Numbered from the stretch's first letter, positions 1 through 9,625 are shown. The stretch is DNA of 64,000 nucleotides from Fulvia fulva (GCF_020509005.1 NC_063017.1:3844001-3908000); one strand, 5' to 3'. Translations and numbers: made by a program. The notes: generated by a model not told the origin, from the letters alone.

Positions 1-284
1 AAGCATGCCAAAACGACATCTTCTTCCTGTTCCACTGTCCATGGGACGCAACCGTGCTCAAGGAAGAGGATGCCATCAGCAAACTCATGAAAACTGAGAA
101 GAAGGACAGAAGCATTCAGGCGTTGTCTCGCACAGGCAGCAAGTTCTCTGAGACCATAGAGTACACGGACGGAACTTGTGCTGAGTGTGAGCGCAATGAC
201 CTTCTGTTGATGGAGCACGACAGCGATCCAATCCGCACCTTGGAGCTCGCAGATGCTATGACAAGCGTTGGACTGATTGATTGA
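1..284 (+). CDS. 3' end of a caspase-fold-like protein (array copy 1, cut by window edge)
   Basis: An open frame runs from base 3 to a TGA ending at 284, so only about the last 93 codons are inside the window. The first residues include NDIFFLFHCPWD, which matches the same position in the two better preserved relatives downstream (FHCPINI and FHCPLNI). In those relatives an upstream exon ends in a YYGGHA motif. The pair resembles the strand-plus-His and strand-plus-Cys blocks of caspase-like (peptidase C14-like) folds. The rest of this copy is unlike the others and ends in a short acidic/Leu-rich tail. What it cleaves, if anything, is unknown. Family membership is inferred from the shared block only. 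Confidence 0.5.
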   Translation, partial: ACQNDIFFLFHCPWDATVLKEEDAISKLMKTEKKDRSIQALSRTGSKFSETIEYTDGTCAECERNDLLLMEHDSDPIRTLELADAMTSVGLID

Positions 285-520
285 TTGATTGTTCCATTAA
301 CGTGCTGTATGAGTCCTAGACTATGTAACACGGGGGATTGCTCCACCAATTTCGAGAGAGAGGAAAAGCCCTACGGCGGTAAAAACCTCTCCAAGTACTA
401 CTGTGACAGTTCGTTCTTCGAGATATTGCCGAGGCCTTCCCGCCTCACGAGCGCTGGCTAAAGCTCGTACTCCTTTATAGCCGTGAAGATCGGACGAACG
501 TTATATCCGGTTGTCGTTCT

Positions 521-611
521 TGTCTTGTTTGGTTTTGACACACTACCCCGGACGTAGTGTTCTCGCCCTAGCCGTGCGCCTTACGGTGGACTCGTTGTCT
601 TGTTTGGTTTT
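521..611. repeat. Direct repeat, 16 bp, 75 bp apart
   Basis: The word TGTCTTGTTTGGTTTT occurs at 521-536 and again at 596-611. Between them lies the inverted pair CACTAC...GTAGTG (541-559). This fits a fragment of a repetitive element, but no element boundary can be set from this window. Confidence 0.6.
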
Positions 612-742
612 CGGTATTCCGCCCTTGAATTTCCGCCAAGCTTCTAGGATCACGTGACCCACAAACACAAAAAAAAACTGCTATTCCCTTGCTCTTCCCC
701 TACTCGTATCCCCTCCGGACAGTTAGGTACGTAGGTGCTTGT

Positions 743-768
743 CTCTACGTGCCCCGAAACACGTAGAG
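743..768. repeat. Perfect 9-bp hairpin
   Basis: CTCTACGTG (743-751) and CACGTAGAG (760-768) are exact reverse complements around an 8-nt loop. It sits in the repeat-like spacer. No gene or terminator role is evident. Confidence 0.6.
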
Positions 769-1580
769 GTGCCCCTATCGTCCTCTAGCCGAGATACCGA
801 GGCTACCACGTCTCTTCTCTCGACGGGGTGCTCTAGAAACGGGTCACTACTCCGTTCTATCGCGAGTCGGGAGCCGGTTCGAGGGAGTATATAGGGAAGG
901 GTAGTATCGCGTAGTTGTAGCTGTCGTATTGTGTTTCGTGTCTCGTAGATCTCGTAGGTCTCGTAGGTCGTTCGTAGGAGGCGCGCGCGTCTTGTCTTTA
1001 TACGGCTTTCTTCCTAGCCGCCGTATAGGCTTCGTAGGGAGAGACTTAGTTTCCCTTCGCAACGAAGGTACTTACGTCGTCCGCCGCGTGAAGGCGCTCT
1101 CCATGGACGACAGCGTTGGACTGAAGGGATCAGCTACATCGGCGGAGTTCGCGTCTGAAGTTCCAAATGCCGGTGGTACTGGGGACTGGAATTTTCGCGC
1201 TGGGGTGGCGGAATTGCTAGGTACCTGGGGAACCTTCATAATCGAGAAGTTGCCACAAGATACTTCTTAAAGACCGATAACGAGGGAGAAGTTGCTAAGA
1301 TGGTGTTCATAATTGTTATTCTGCCAGATCCTGGGCTCTATCTCTTGATTTTGGGAGATAAGCATTGCTGTCAGCCTTACCGACTGCTTCTCTCGTGTTC
1401 TAGGGCTGAAATGTGGTAAAGAATCGGCTTGCTCTTCAAAGGCATAGAAGATGACCGGACCGTGGGAGTGGGTTGAATGTGCTTGATGGGTTGACAAGCA
1501 AACATCTACCATAGCTCATTTTATCTTCTACGCCGTGGAGCGTCCCTCACTTCAATCCAAGCCAAGCTTCAGTATCCAAG

Positions 1581-2542
1581 ATGACCATAGCCAGAAAGCC
1601 CATCCGGCATCGCGCCATTCTTGTGACTTTCGGCCCTTCTGAGCCTCGTAGATGTACATCGTACCTCAGAGACGTCCTCAGAGCCCTGACTGCACATGGA
1701 AGTCTAGTGGAGGGTGATGGCGAACAGGCGTCGGCAGACCGTGTCCATCACTGTATACTTAGCACTAAGAGTGCTGAAGAAGCTTCCGCACAGTCCAGCA
1801 AAACACTGCATGGCCTTACCGAGGAGATCAAAGATGCTGAGGAGAAGATCACTATTTACTACGGTGGACATGCACTGCAGCACCGCCGGTCAGGTTGGTC
1901 GTGGCATGCGTAAGTAGAGACTTGCACACGCTGTCGTTGTCCTAATGCTGACTTTGAACCTGCAGGGACGCCAAGCAACAAGCTTGTGAAGGCCACTTCC
2001 CGTCTTTCGATCCAGCCCCAGCACTACAGGAGTTCCTGAGGGAAGTCTACAACGATGTTCTCCTCATCTTCCACTGCCCCATCAACATCTATCGCCACTT
2101 ACAATTCGACCTGTCGCCGTCTGTTCACTTTCCTGACAGGAGTGTCCAGCTTGTTCACCTCAATATGCCATGGTCTGCGAATACCAATACCAACACCGGC
2201 TGTGAAGTCTCTCACCGTAAGAGCGAGGCCCACCGTTGCTTCGGCGGAGTGGTCGTAAACATCCCTGAGTTCTCCGAGAGTCCGACCAGACAGTTGGCCA
2301 ATCAGCTGCGCACCTACGTTCCCGGAGCAGCCACAGTTCACAACCTACTGGATGATCTCACTCACGCAGCCGGAGCCGGTCTACAAGCTCCGTATTGGAG
2401 ACCCATTCTTGGCAAGCCAGAGGACTTCTTCTTGAGCAACGATGTCACCGTCGATAGCTATCAGTCGGCTCTGGAATCCGCAAGGACGACTCAGCTGAAA
2501 CGAGACTTTCGTCTGCATAAAATGTGCTGTTGGCGGTTGTGA
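1581..2542 (+). CDS. Caspase-fold-like protein (array copy 2, intact)
   Basis: Two exons, 1581-1909 and 1966-2542, give 301 residues. The intron (1910-1965) has donor GTAAGT, branch CCTAATGCTGAC and acceptor CTGCAG. Exon 1 ends just after the motif KITIYYGGHA. Exon 2 carries NDVLLIFHCPINIYRH. These resemble the His-bearing and Cys-bearing strands of caspase-like domains (usually YYAGHG and DCC), but here the residue before Cys is His and Gly after the His is Ala, so activity is doubtful. A conserved C-terminal block follows (NLLDDL...ILGKPEDFFLS, about residues 240-275) that is shared with copies 3 and 4. The short Cys-containing tail is not shared. Most likely a lineage-specific family. The fold is inferred from two short motifs. 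Confidence 0.65.
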
Positions 2543-3190
2543 ACCTCCAAAGGTAAGCGTAGCGGAGTGGAGCTCTCTACCAACCCTTCTAGACTGCAAA
2601 GTAGCGTGCGATCCACGCTACCGCTACCCGACGTACAGTGCTTATTATACGACGACATAGGCGTTAGCGACGAGTATATGTTTGCGAGTTCGCCAACAGG
2701 CACAGTGCGGTAGGTCACGTGACCCTAAAACTTGAAAGTTGACCAATCAGAGCGGGCGCCAAGGCTAGTTGAGGGCTGGTATAGAGCTTCACTCCCTCGC
2801 TGACGCCTCACCTACGTACTCGCAAGCTCGTACTCCGGTGTGGCTAGCGCTCGGTCGCTACGCTGAACAAGACCGAGAGCGTACAAAGCAGGCCAAAGCC
2901 CCTCAAGCTCGACGATCATTGCGCGAAGTGCTGAGTTTGCAGGCATGATAGGAGGTTCGAGTGAAGTAGACGGAAGCAGTGGAGCTGAGAACGCCGACAA
3001 CGAGAGCGATCGGAATTATTGTGGTAGTCAGTCCTCGTCTTCGTCTTCTTCAGAAAGTGATGAAAGTGGACCTTTTGCAGATAGCGATTAAAAGTGGCTT
3101 GACCTTGTAGCATCGAGCTGGAGCGATACTTGCTGTTACTAAGAAGAGGGGCCTGAAGGTGACTTTCCCATCGACGCCACTGATCAAAAA
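2543..3190. other. Spacer, probably foreign insertion replacing the 5' part of copy 3
   Basis: No gene is supported. The stretch begins just after copy 2 and ends where homology to the array resumes. It holds a hairpin at 2601-2621 (GTAGCGTG/CACGCTAC), the word CACGTGACCC at 2716-2725 (also at 651-660 in the first spacer), a CCAATCA box near 2741 and a short ATG frame at 2945-3091 coding 48 acidic, Ser-rich residues. The shared word and similar composition suggest that both spacers hold pieces of one repeat type. Confidence 0.35.
2601..2621. repeat. Perfect 8-bp hairpin
   Basis: GTAGCGTG (2601-2608) pairs with CACGCTAC (2614-2621) around a 5-nt loop. It lies about 60 bp past the stop of copy 2, so it could be part of its 3' UTR or of an inserted repeat. 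Confidence 0.55.
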
Positions 3191-3670
3191 ATGGTCGATG
3201 ACATGAAATATCATCGACCTTGGCACAAATTCATCCTTGGGGGATCAAGAGACTTCATTGTGAAGGAGAGAATGAAGATCAAGAGTGCGCCAGCGTCGCC
3301 GTCTGGTGGCAAGATGGCAGGAGGTGCAGGATTCGACGGCTCTCCAAGTACTCGTGCCCATGGCAGATAGCCAACACAGCTCCAGGTCATCGACGAGCGC
3401 CTTGAGCGGACCAGAAGTGCTTCGCCAACGCCGGAAACGTCGGCAGTCAACGTGGAAGACACGGTACCACAGCAGTTGATCGTTCGAGGCACTGTCTCAG
3501 AGGGTCCCGGTTACGAGTAGAGTGAGCCAACCTTGCCGACATGTGAGAGCGATTCAAGCCAGACCGGCCGTCGCTACAGCAACGCCAGTGCAATGGTGTC
3601 CAAAAAGCCGTCAGTCCTGAGCAAGCTCAATCACTTCCGCAAATCGACAAAGTCTAAGCAGCAGAAGTGA
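3191..3670 (+). pseudogene. Caspase-fold-like protein, 3' fragment with two stops (array copy 3)
   Basis: One reading frame runs 160 codons from the ATG at 3191 to the TGA at 3668-3670, broken only by TAG at 3368-3370 and TAG at 3518-3520. Its beginning (VDDM...FILGGSRDFIVKE) aligns with the conserved C-terminal block of copies 2 and 4 (LLDDL...ILG.P.DF.LS). The rest is a Ser/Thr-rich tail ending in a Lys-rich stretch. The catalytic-region exons are absent, and the DNA just upstream is unrelated spacer. Bases after the stop (3702-3735) resemble the sequence after copy 4 (5138-5174), which supports common descent. Both stops would be explained by CAG to TAG changes. A dead gene fragment is the simplest reading. 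Confidence 0.55.
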
Positions 3671-4039
3671 AGCAAGAGGATGGACGCTTGGCTCTGAGTC
3701 GACTACATAGAACACAGATCAAATAGCAAAGCAAGGTAACGTTCGAAAATACCTTCCTCTTACACATATCTGTGCCACTGCTGCTCGGCTTATGCCAAGT
3801 ATGCCAAAGTCACCGTTTCATCGTCCAGAGAAGCAGATTCGTTCATAAGTCTCCAGAATGTGCGTGTACCCAGATGATTCCGGCGACTTGAACCCGAAGA
3901 GGAACCATAAAGAGGTCCATGGCTTTCGGCGTGTCGATCAATCCTATAGCAAACATCGTAGTCTCTTTGTGCAGCAGGTATACATACCTGAGCAGACGTG
4001 GAATCCTTTGCATCACAGCATCATCTTCGCTCTAGGATC

Positions 4040-5099
4040 ATGTCATCAAAAGAGAACCCCATCAAGCTCCGCGCGCTCCTCCTGGCCTTGGACCAGCTAC
4101 CTCAACTCTCCCGGCTATTGGATGGAGTGAATGAACTACAGCGAGCTGTTTGGGAACTCGACGGAAGAGTCTCAAAGTACAGATTGAGCGAGAAACACTC
4201 CGATCAGGCCGAGCAGGGTCTGAAGGATGCCCTGCAGGACCTGAAGAAGTCCATCCAAAACCCGCGGGAGAAGGTGATCATCTACTACGGCGGCCATGCC
4301 TGTCTCATGGGATCGTCACATCAACATCAATGGCGGTGGCTTGCATAAGTTCCTTTGTAGCTCTGGTGTCCGGTCTTCGTTGTATCTGACTTATGTTCGT
4401 AGCCCAAAAGAGACCTGCGTAGACCATGTCGTCTGGTTTGACCCGGTGCCAGTACTCTAAGGCTTCGTCAACGGCTGCGAGAACGACATTCTTTTCCTCT
4501 TCCACTGCCCACTCAACATTCACCGCTACTTCCGCATCCAGGCGTCAGCATCAGATCATCGGTCGGAGCGGAATGTCCAGCTGGTATGCTTTGCGGAAGA
4601 CACTGCCAAGATCCATCACTGTGAAGAAGCCAGCGTGCGACCCGACGGCTGCAGTGTTCGTGGTTTGTTCAAGTTGCCTATCTTTTCGACACAGCCAACG
4701 TTCGATCTGGCGAACCAGCTCCTTGAATACAGCGGCCAAGGTGCAACGGTCTTCAATCTTCTGGATGACCTTGCGCAATCTGCGCGGAAGGAACGGCCAG
4801 CTCCACAGTTCAGACAGATCCTTGGCGATCCAAACGACTTCGTGCTGAGCGAGGTGAGGCCAGAGCCAAAACAAGAGCCAGATTCAGATCCCGAGGCTGA
4901 GTCCGAGCCAGAACCTGAGCCTTTGCCCAGTGGTGAGAACGAGGACGAGGGTGAGGGCGACCGAGATCATCCTCGCTTGAGCGATTCCGTTGACTCCACT
5001 CCACGCGCTCGACCTGTGTTGACCAGCCGTGATACCGACAGCGATGCACGGTCGTTTGCGTCTTGTGAAACACATCTCCAAACAGACGATACTAAGTAG
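4040..5099 (+). pseudogene. Caspase-fold-like protein with lost splice donor and one stop (array copy 4)
   Basis: Exon 1 starts at ATG 4040 and reaches the YYGGHA motif (4283-4300), then the point where copy 2 has its donor. Here the donor reads GCATAAGT instead of GCGTAAGT, so G at 4345 is now A. The rest of the intron looks normal (CTGAC branch, GTTCGTAG acceptor ending at 4402). Exon 2 from 4403 is in frame with FHCPLNI and with the C-terminal block ILGDPNDFVLS, but has TAA at 4458-4460 where copy 2 has a Gln codon. After the conserved block comes a Glu/Pro-rich acidic tail not present in copy 2. A longer intron that ends at AG 4460-4461 could skip the stop, so expression is not excluded. 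Probably a recent pseudogene. Confidence 0.55.
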
Positions 5100-5325
5100 C
5101 AGATCGATCCAGAGTTAGATGTGGTGATATGTGCGGAAGACACTAGAAAGAACATAGATCAGTAGCAAAGTAGAGTGGATATTGCGGCAGTACCCTCCGC
5201 TCAAACGCTTCGCCAGACCGCAACACATCAAGATGCCCCCTCCATCGCTAGCTCGCTAGCTCAATCGATGTCTCCTTGGGAGTCCAGTTGTTCCGAGCCC
5301 ATAACAAAAGAATATCCCTGATTCC

Positions 5326-5841
5326 TCAACTGAACACAACCGCTTTCCGATCCAACGGCCTCCCATCAGCCCCGATGCCCTCCCTCCTAAACCTCTCCTC
5401 TATCCACATTCTCCTCGCCTCATCAAACACCACACCCCGTCTCTTCATGATGACATAAATCTCTCTCTTGGCTGCCTCATCCAAGCCCTGCCTACTATCG
5501 CCTGCTTCGATGTTCTCGGCGAGGTTGAAGTTCGAGGAATGGAGTCCTGCCTGCGCGTCCATATCGTTAGCACAGACCAGCCACAAGCTTGTAAGGATCG
5601 TATCCTCGCCTCCACATACCTCAGCGTCTTCCTGAAAGTTAGTCGGTACACGGGAGTACCTCCACGAATCAATGTAGTTCTGGATCCTCTCGGAGATGTC
5701 GTAGAGTGGTTCGGGGATTGTGCCGGGGGCGGTGATGTAGGGGATCGGAGGGGCGTAGGGTTTCCAGGTGTTTCGCGTGATATAGAGGGCGGTCGCTATT
5801 ATGATCATGGCGAAGCTGATTGTGTAGAAGAGGAAGGCCAT
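5326..5841 (-). CDS. DUF2015 family small membrane protein
   Basis: Two exons, 5841-5620 and 5550-5326, code 148 residues. The 69-nt intron (5551-5619) is in frame and would read through, but it has donor GTATGT, branch GTGCTAACG and acceptor GCGCAG. Removing it joins FQEDAE to AGLHSSNF, which restores the family pattern. A single N-terminal hydrophobic helix lies at about residues 3-22. The C-terminal half has the fungal DUF2015 hallmarks: AGDSRQGLD, a run with IMKRRGV.FDEAR, and a GIGADGRP segment near the end. The function of the family is unknown. It is probably anchored in an internal membrane. It is divergently arranged with the SF3b4 gene. Confidence 0.8.
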   Translation of the reverse strand: MAFLFYTISFAMIIIATALYITRNTWKPYAPPIPYITAPGTIPEPLYDISERIQNYIDSWRYSRVPTNFQEDAEVCGGEDTILTSLWLVCANDMDAQAGLHSSNFNLAENIEAGDSRQGLDEAAKREIYVIMKRRGVVFDEARRMWIEERFRREGIGADGRPLDRKAVVFS

Positions 5842-6153
5842 GGTTGCGATCGGCTCGTAGCGGGTTGGTCTGATCGATTATGGTATTGTAGTGTCGAAGT
5901 CGGGTTATGAGAAGTGAAAGGGTATTGTGAGGGCTATGGCGCCCTATGCGACCTATGGAGGCATACGTTGGCGGTGTCTTTGTGAGGAAGACGACGGCTT
6001 GTGAGGTGGTCGTCAGCAGCGTGCTCGGTCTCGGAACAGGCGGAGTCAAGTCCGCTTGAGTTTCGCGATGCAGCTTCACATTTCTTCTGGTTCACATGCG
6101 ACAACTCATATCTCTCTCCCGCACCACCACTCCTCCCTCACAACTCCACGAAA
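5842..6153. promoter_or_regulatory. Divergent promoter between DUF2015 gene and SF3b4 gene
   Basis: These 312 bp separate the two start codons and must hold both promoters and 5' UTRs. The 50 bp before the SF3b4 ATG are C/T-rich. I see no clear TATA box or named operator. Confidence 0.5.
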
Positions 6154-7320
6154 ATGTCTGGCGCACGGCATTGGGAACAAGACAAAGACAGCACACTCTA
6201 CGTTGGCAACCTCGACGAACGCTGCACCGATGCTCTGGTCTGGGAATTGATGCTTCAAGCTGGACCTGTGATCAACGTGCACTTACCCAAAGATCGCGTG
6301 ACACAATCGCACCAAGGATATGGCTTCGTGGAGTTTGGAAGTGAAGATGACGCAGATTATGCCTGCAAGATCATGAATCAGATCAGGTTATGGGGAAAAC
6401 CGATTCGAGTCAACAAGGCCAGTGCAGACAAGAGGAGTGGAGAGAATGGCGGGCTGGGAGGAGGTGCGGGTGTTGGCGCGGAACTCTTCGTTGGCAATTT
6501 GGACACACTGGTGGACGAGAAAGTGCTGTACGAGACTTTCAGCCGGTTTGGTCCTCTGGTCGCTGCTCCAAAGGTCGCGAGAGACGAGAGCAACCTCAGC
6601 AAAGGATATGGTTTCGTCAGCTACGCAACCTTCGAGAGCTCAGACCAAGCCATCGAACATATGCATGGCCAGTATTTGATGAACAAGGAGATCACAGTGC
6701 AATATGCATACAAGAAGGACGGCAAGGGCGAGAGACACGGAGACGCAGCAGAACGAGCACTCGCAGCACAAGCACGGAAACATGGTGTCGAAGTCGCCAT
6801 ACCTGCACTCCCCGCAGCACTCGTCATGCCAAACAACACGCCCTCCGCACCAGCTGCTATGAATGGCTACCCTGTAGGAGGACCAGTCGGCGGTCTCCCT
6901 CCACCGAACGGCATGCCACCACGACCAATCTCAACACCACAAGCACCGCCTTCATATGGCGGCTACGGACATCAAGCATACGGCGCACCGCCTACACCGA
7001 CAGGTTTTGGCAATCTTCCACAACCAACCATGACTGGCACAATACCAAACGGAGCCGCTCTACCAAGCAGACAACAATACAATCAATCACCACTACAAGC
7101 CCCGCCACCTGCTGCTGGCTTGCCTGCACGACCACCACCCGGCAATGGAGGTTACGGAGGACCGCAGGCGGCTCCTGGCATGCAGGCTGGATTCCAGGGC
7201 ATGCACCCACCGCCTATGGGGTTCCCACCTGCGAACCTGCCTCCACCACCGGCTGGGTTTCCACCACAGCAGTTTAGACAAGCGCCACCACCGTCTGGAT
7301 TTCCACCGCCACGACAGTAA
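6154..7320 (+). CDS. hsh49: Splicing factor 3b subunit 4 (SF3b4/SF3b49/Hsh49)
   Basis: A single exon of 388 residues. The ATG at 6154 has a good AAAATG context; the frame is open further upstream but without similarity. RRM1 spans about residues 14-90 (RNP2 LYVGNL, RNP1 GYGFVEF) and RRM2 about 110-187 (LFVGNL, GYGFVSY). The C-terminal half is a Pro/Gly/Ala-rich tail with repeated PPP and GFPP segments, as in metazoan SF3B4. The protein is part of the SF3b core of the U2 snRNP, contacts SF3b2 (Cus1) and helps to anchor U2 near the branch site. It acts in the nucleus and is expected to be essential. The order of the two RRMs and the proline-rich tail make the call firm. Confidence 0.93.
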   Translation: MSGARHWEQDKDSTLYVGNLDERCTDALVWELMLQAGPVINVHLPKDRVTQSHQGYGFVEFGSEDDADYACKIMNQIRLWGKPIRVNKASADKRSGENGGLGGGAGVGAELFVGNLDTLVDEKVLYETFSRFGPLVAAPKVARDESNLSKGYGFVSYATFESSDQAIEHMHGQYLMNKEITVQYAYKKDGKGERHGDAAERALAAQARKHGVEVAIPALPAALVMPNNTPSAPAAMNGYPVGGPVGGLPPPNGMPPRPISTPQAPPSYGGYGHQAYGAPPTPTGFGNLPQPTMTGTIPNGAALPSRQQYNQSPLQAPPPAAGLPARPPPGNGGYGGPQAAPGMQAGFQGMHPPPMGFPPANLPPPPAGFPPQQFRQAPPPSGFPPPRQ

Positions 7321-7573
7321 GTACTTGGGGAAGTGGGAGAGATGTATTGTACGAAGTTGGGATATTACAGCATAGCGAGGCGTTCTGGCGCGCTTGGCAA
7401 AAGTCACTAAAGTCACTCGAGCTTGTGTGTTGTAGCTCGCAGAACCATGATACCCATGAGGTACAAGCATGAATACAGGCTCACAGAAAGCCTTTCAAAT
7501 CATCATGAAAAACATGGTCTTGAACTGTCTTAGTCTCATCGCAGCAGCACGGCGAGCTTTTCGAAAGTGGTGT

Positions 7574-7606
7574 TACAGTCCTGGGCATAGTTTTTACAAC
7601 CCCTGT
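7574..7606. repeat. Left terminal inverted repeat of the transposon
   Basis: Exact reverse complement of 8787-8819, with the TA target dinucleotide at 7574-7575. Confidence 0.92.
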
Positions 7607-7708
7607 ATTTACGCTAACCCCTTCCGGCTATCCATGTCCATCTCAGAAGGTGTTGCTACCTTCAATCTCATTATCCACACACTCACACACGCGCTATCTA
7701 TCGCCACT

Positions 7709-8737
7709 ATGCCGAAGGGACGCGTCTTTACCGAATTCGAGAAGGGCGAGATGTGGTCTCTTCACAAACACGCCCACTGGCCGCTGCAGCAGATTGCAGA
7801 CGCCCTTCACACTAACAAAGGCTCTGTCTCTTCAGTAATCTCATAGCTTGAAAGAGTGCCACCTTCCACACCGAAGAAGAGAGGCCTACCACCTGTAATC
7901 AACACCTCCAAGCGTTAGCGACTTGTCTATCGAGCCACCACTGATACTAACAGCCGCCGCCTACGATACGAACAGATTGCCGCGATAGAGGGCATCTTCA
8001 GCGACGTCCGGACAGTAAGAGCTGCGTTTGAGAAGGAGGGCTTCTCACGATATGTCGCAACACGCAAGCCGTTGTTAACTGAGAAATACAAGGAGGCACG
8101 GCTTCGATGGGCAAGGGCTCATATTAAATGGACAGTGGAACAGTGGGCTCAGGTCCTTTGGACAGATGAAGCTTCATTCAGGTGTGGAATATTCGGACAG
8201 GTCTATGTGACACGCAGGGCAGATGAGGCTTATCACGAACACTGTCTTACAGCACGCTTCCGCAAGTTCTCAGCCTGTATGATATGGGGCTGTATCTCTG
8301 CAGATGGACCTATGGAAGTCCATATATTCGAGAAGGGCTCTGTCGACGGTGAGGTGTATCGCAGCCAGATTGTCACTCTTATCCACACGGCAATTGAGAA
8401 GCAGCGAGTGTCAACAGGCTCGCAGGACTGCATTGTTATGCAAGACAACGCCTCAATCCACAAGGCGAAGGCAACGGTGAGTCTATTTAAGGAGAAGGGC
8501 CTACACCTTATGGAATGGCCAGCCAATTCACCAGATCTCGACCCTATTGAGAATCTATGGGCTCTTCTTAAGCATAGGGTAGGTGCTCATTTTCCTACAA
8601 CACGAGATGAGGTAATAGCTGCTATCAAGATTGAATGGGCCAAGCTCACACCTGAGGACATACAACGTATATGCAAGAGTATGCGAGAGCGCTGCGAGGC
8701 AGTAATAGCCAACAATGGAGGACACACCAGGTGGTGA
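7709..8737 (+). pseudogene. Tc1/mariner transposase with two in-frame stops
   Basis: One frame of 343 codons runs from ATG 7709 to TGA 8735-8737. It is interrupted by TAG at 7844-7846 and TAG at 7916-7918. Before the stops is a helix-turn-helix DNA-binding region (LQQIADALHTNKGSV). After them is the DDE catalytic part: WTDEASF (first Asp), MQDNASIHKA (second Asp) and SPDLDPIENLWALLK (Glu, about 34-35 residues later). Both stops fit CAG to TAG changes. A truncated product from an internal ATG (8072) would lack the DNA-binding region. The copy is probably non-autonomous, but its near-perfect ends show that it was recently mobile or that an active copy exists elsewhere. Confidence 0.88.
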
Positions 8738-8786
8738 GCTACGCCAAGCAGTGGATACATCCTTCCTAATGAGGAAAGGTGTAAGA

Positions 8787-8819
8787 ACAGGGGTTGTAAA
8801 AACTATGCCCAGGACTGTA
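8787..8819. repeat. Right terminal inverted repeat of the transposon
   Basis: Exact reverse complement of 7574-7606, with the TA target dinucleotide at 8818-8819. Confidence 0.92.
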
Positions 8820-9625
8820 ATATGACCGCAGCAGCCCGGCACAAGGTGCTTGACCCGGTCTTCGAGGTCTTCGGCGTCTGCTTGGCCGCACACTGAAACA
8901 GCGCATCGATCTCAACCCTTCCGATCACTTGTCGTTGATAGTGAAGACCCTTCGTTTCCTTTTGTACACCAGCGCCTCCTTTACGCCCTGCTATGCCGTG
9001 CCTCTTCCCATCCCAGCCTCTCCTGGCTCGTTGGGTATCGCATCATCTATTGTACATCTTTACAGGTTCGCACGCGTTTCGATGGTTTGGATATCGTCTA
9101 TTGCGCGAGTGGAGAGAAAAGTCTGCTGTTGATCAGTATCCTGTTCCGTTTCCCAATCCTCAACTTCGCCTACCTGATCAACGACGGCCGTGGGTTGCTT
9201 CGAGTGTATCCGAGATAGATGATGAGAGGGAGGTAGCCGCTGCGACTTCGTCAGTATGATAGAGATCGTAGTGCAATGTCGTTGTGCTCGTACTAGTGGA
9301 TGGCGACTCGTGAGATGTCGATGACACGCGCGATGCGCTCCTGTATCATTGTCAGCTGCGCATCATCTCAAGTGAATATCATACACACCTTGCTCTCCTC
9401 TGACAATTGCATCCAGGCCATGTTGATATATTTCGTCGTCGTTGGTGTTTGGTCAAATGTTCCTTAAGTCATCTCAAACTTCCCATCGAAGTCCAAGCTC
9501 CTGCCAGATCGGCCGCGCCTGCCAACGGAGCCAATCCCGCTCCTGCCCGCCAAGCATCTCCCACATAATTCCAGAACGACAACGACAAGAACAACTCGAC
9601 ATCTCCACCCAAGACAACAGCAAAA
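8820..9625. other. Region upstream of the eL28 gene, no gene seen
   Basis: About 800 bp between the transposon and the eL28 start. Open frames here have no recognisable domain. The 150 bp before the ATG are C/A-rich and likely include the 5' UTR. A frame that appears to run from 9442 into the gene only joins UTR to exon 2 and is not the protein. Confidence 0.45.

Larger units (their letters stand above)
285..1580. other. Gene-poor spacer with repeat-like sequence
   Basis: I see no convincing gene. Between about 500 and 1080 the sequence is rich in CGTAG/TACG and CTCGTAG words, has a 16-bp direct repeat (521-536 and 596-611), a short hairpin at 541-559 and a perfect 9-bp hairpin at 743-768. 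The words CTCGTAGATC, CTCGTAGGTC and CTCGTAGGTCG recur near 944-970. This looks like the remnant of a retroelement or other repeat. An open frame across 929-1270 has no ATG at its start and passes through the repeat-like words, so I do not call it a gene. Its last part (after 1090) has more ordinary composition and could be a gene fragment. Confidence 0.4.
7574..8819 (+). mobile_element. Tc1/mariner-type DNA transposon, full length but with broken transposase
   Basis: The element is bounded by perfect inverted repeats of about 32 bp (7575-7606 and 8787-8818), starting ACAGTCCTGGGCATAG and flanked by TA on both sides, the usual target duplication of this superfamily. Total length is about 1.25 kb. 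Inside is one transposase frame on the same strand. It lies between the 3' end of the SF3b4 gene and the upstream region of the eL28 gene, so no gene is interrupted. A 291-bp relative with the same ends is at 27153-27443. Confidence 0.93.

Noticed and set aside
929..1270. Open frame of 113 codons in the first spacer
   Set aside because: It has no ATG at its start, crosses CTCGTAG-type repeats and has no recognisable domain.
4345..4402. AT-AG (U12-like) intron in copy 4
   Set aside because: The donor lacks the long U12 consensus (ATATCCTT) and equals copy 2's GTAAGT except for one base, so a point mutation is simpler.
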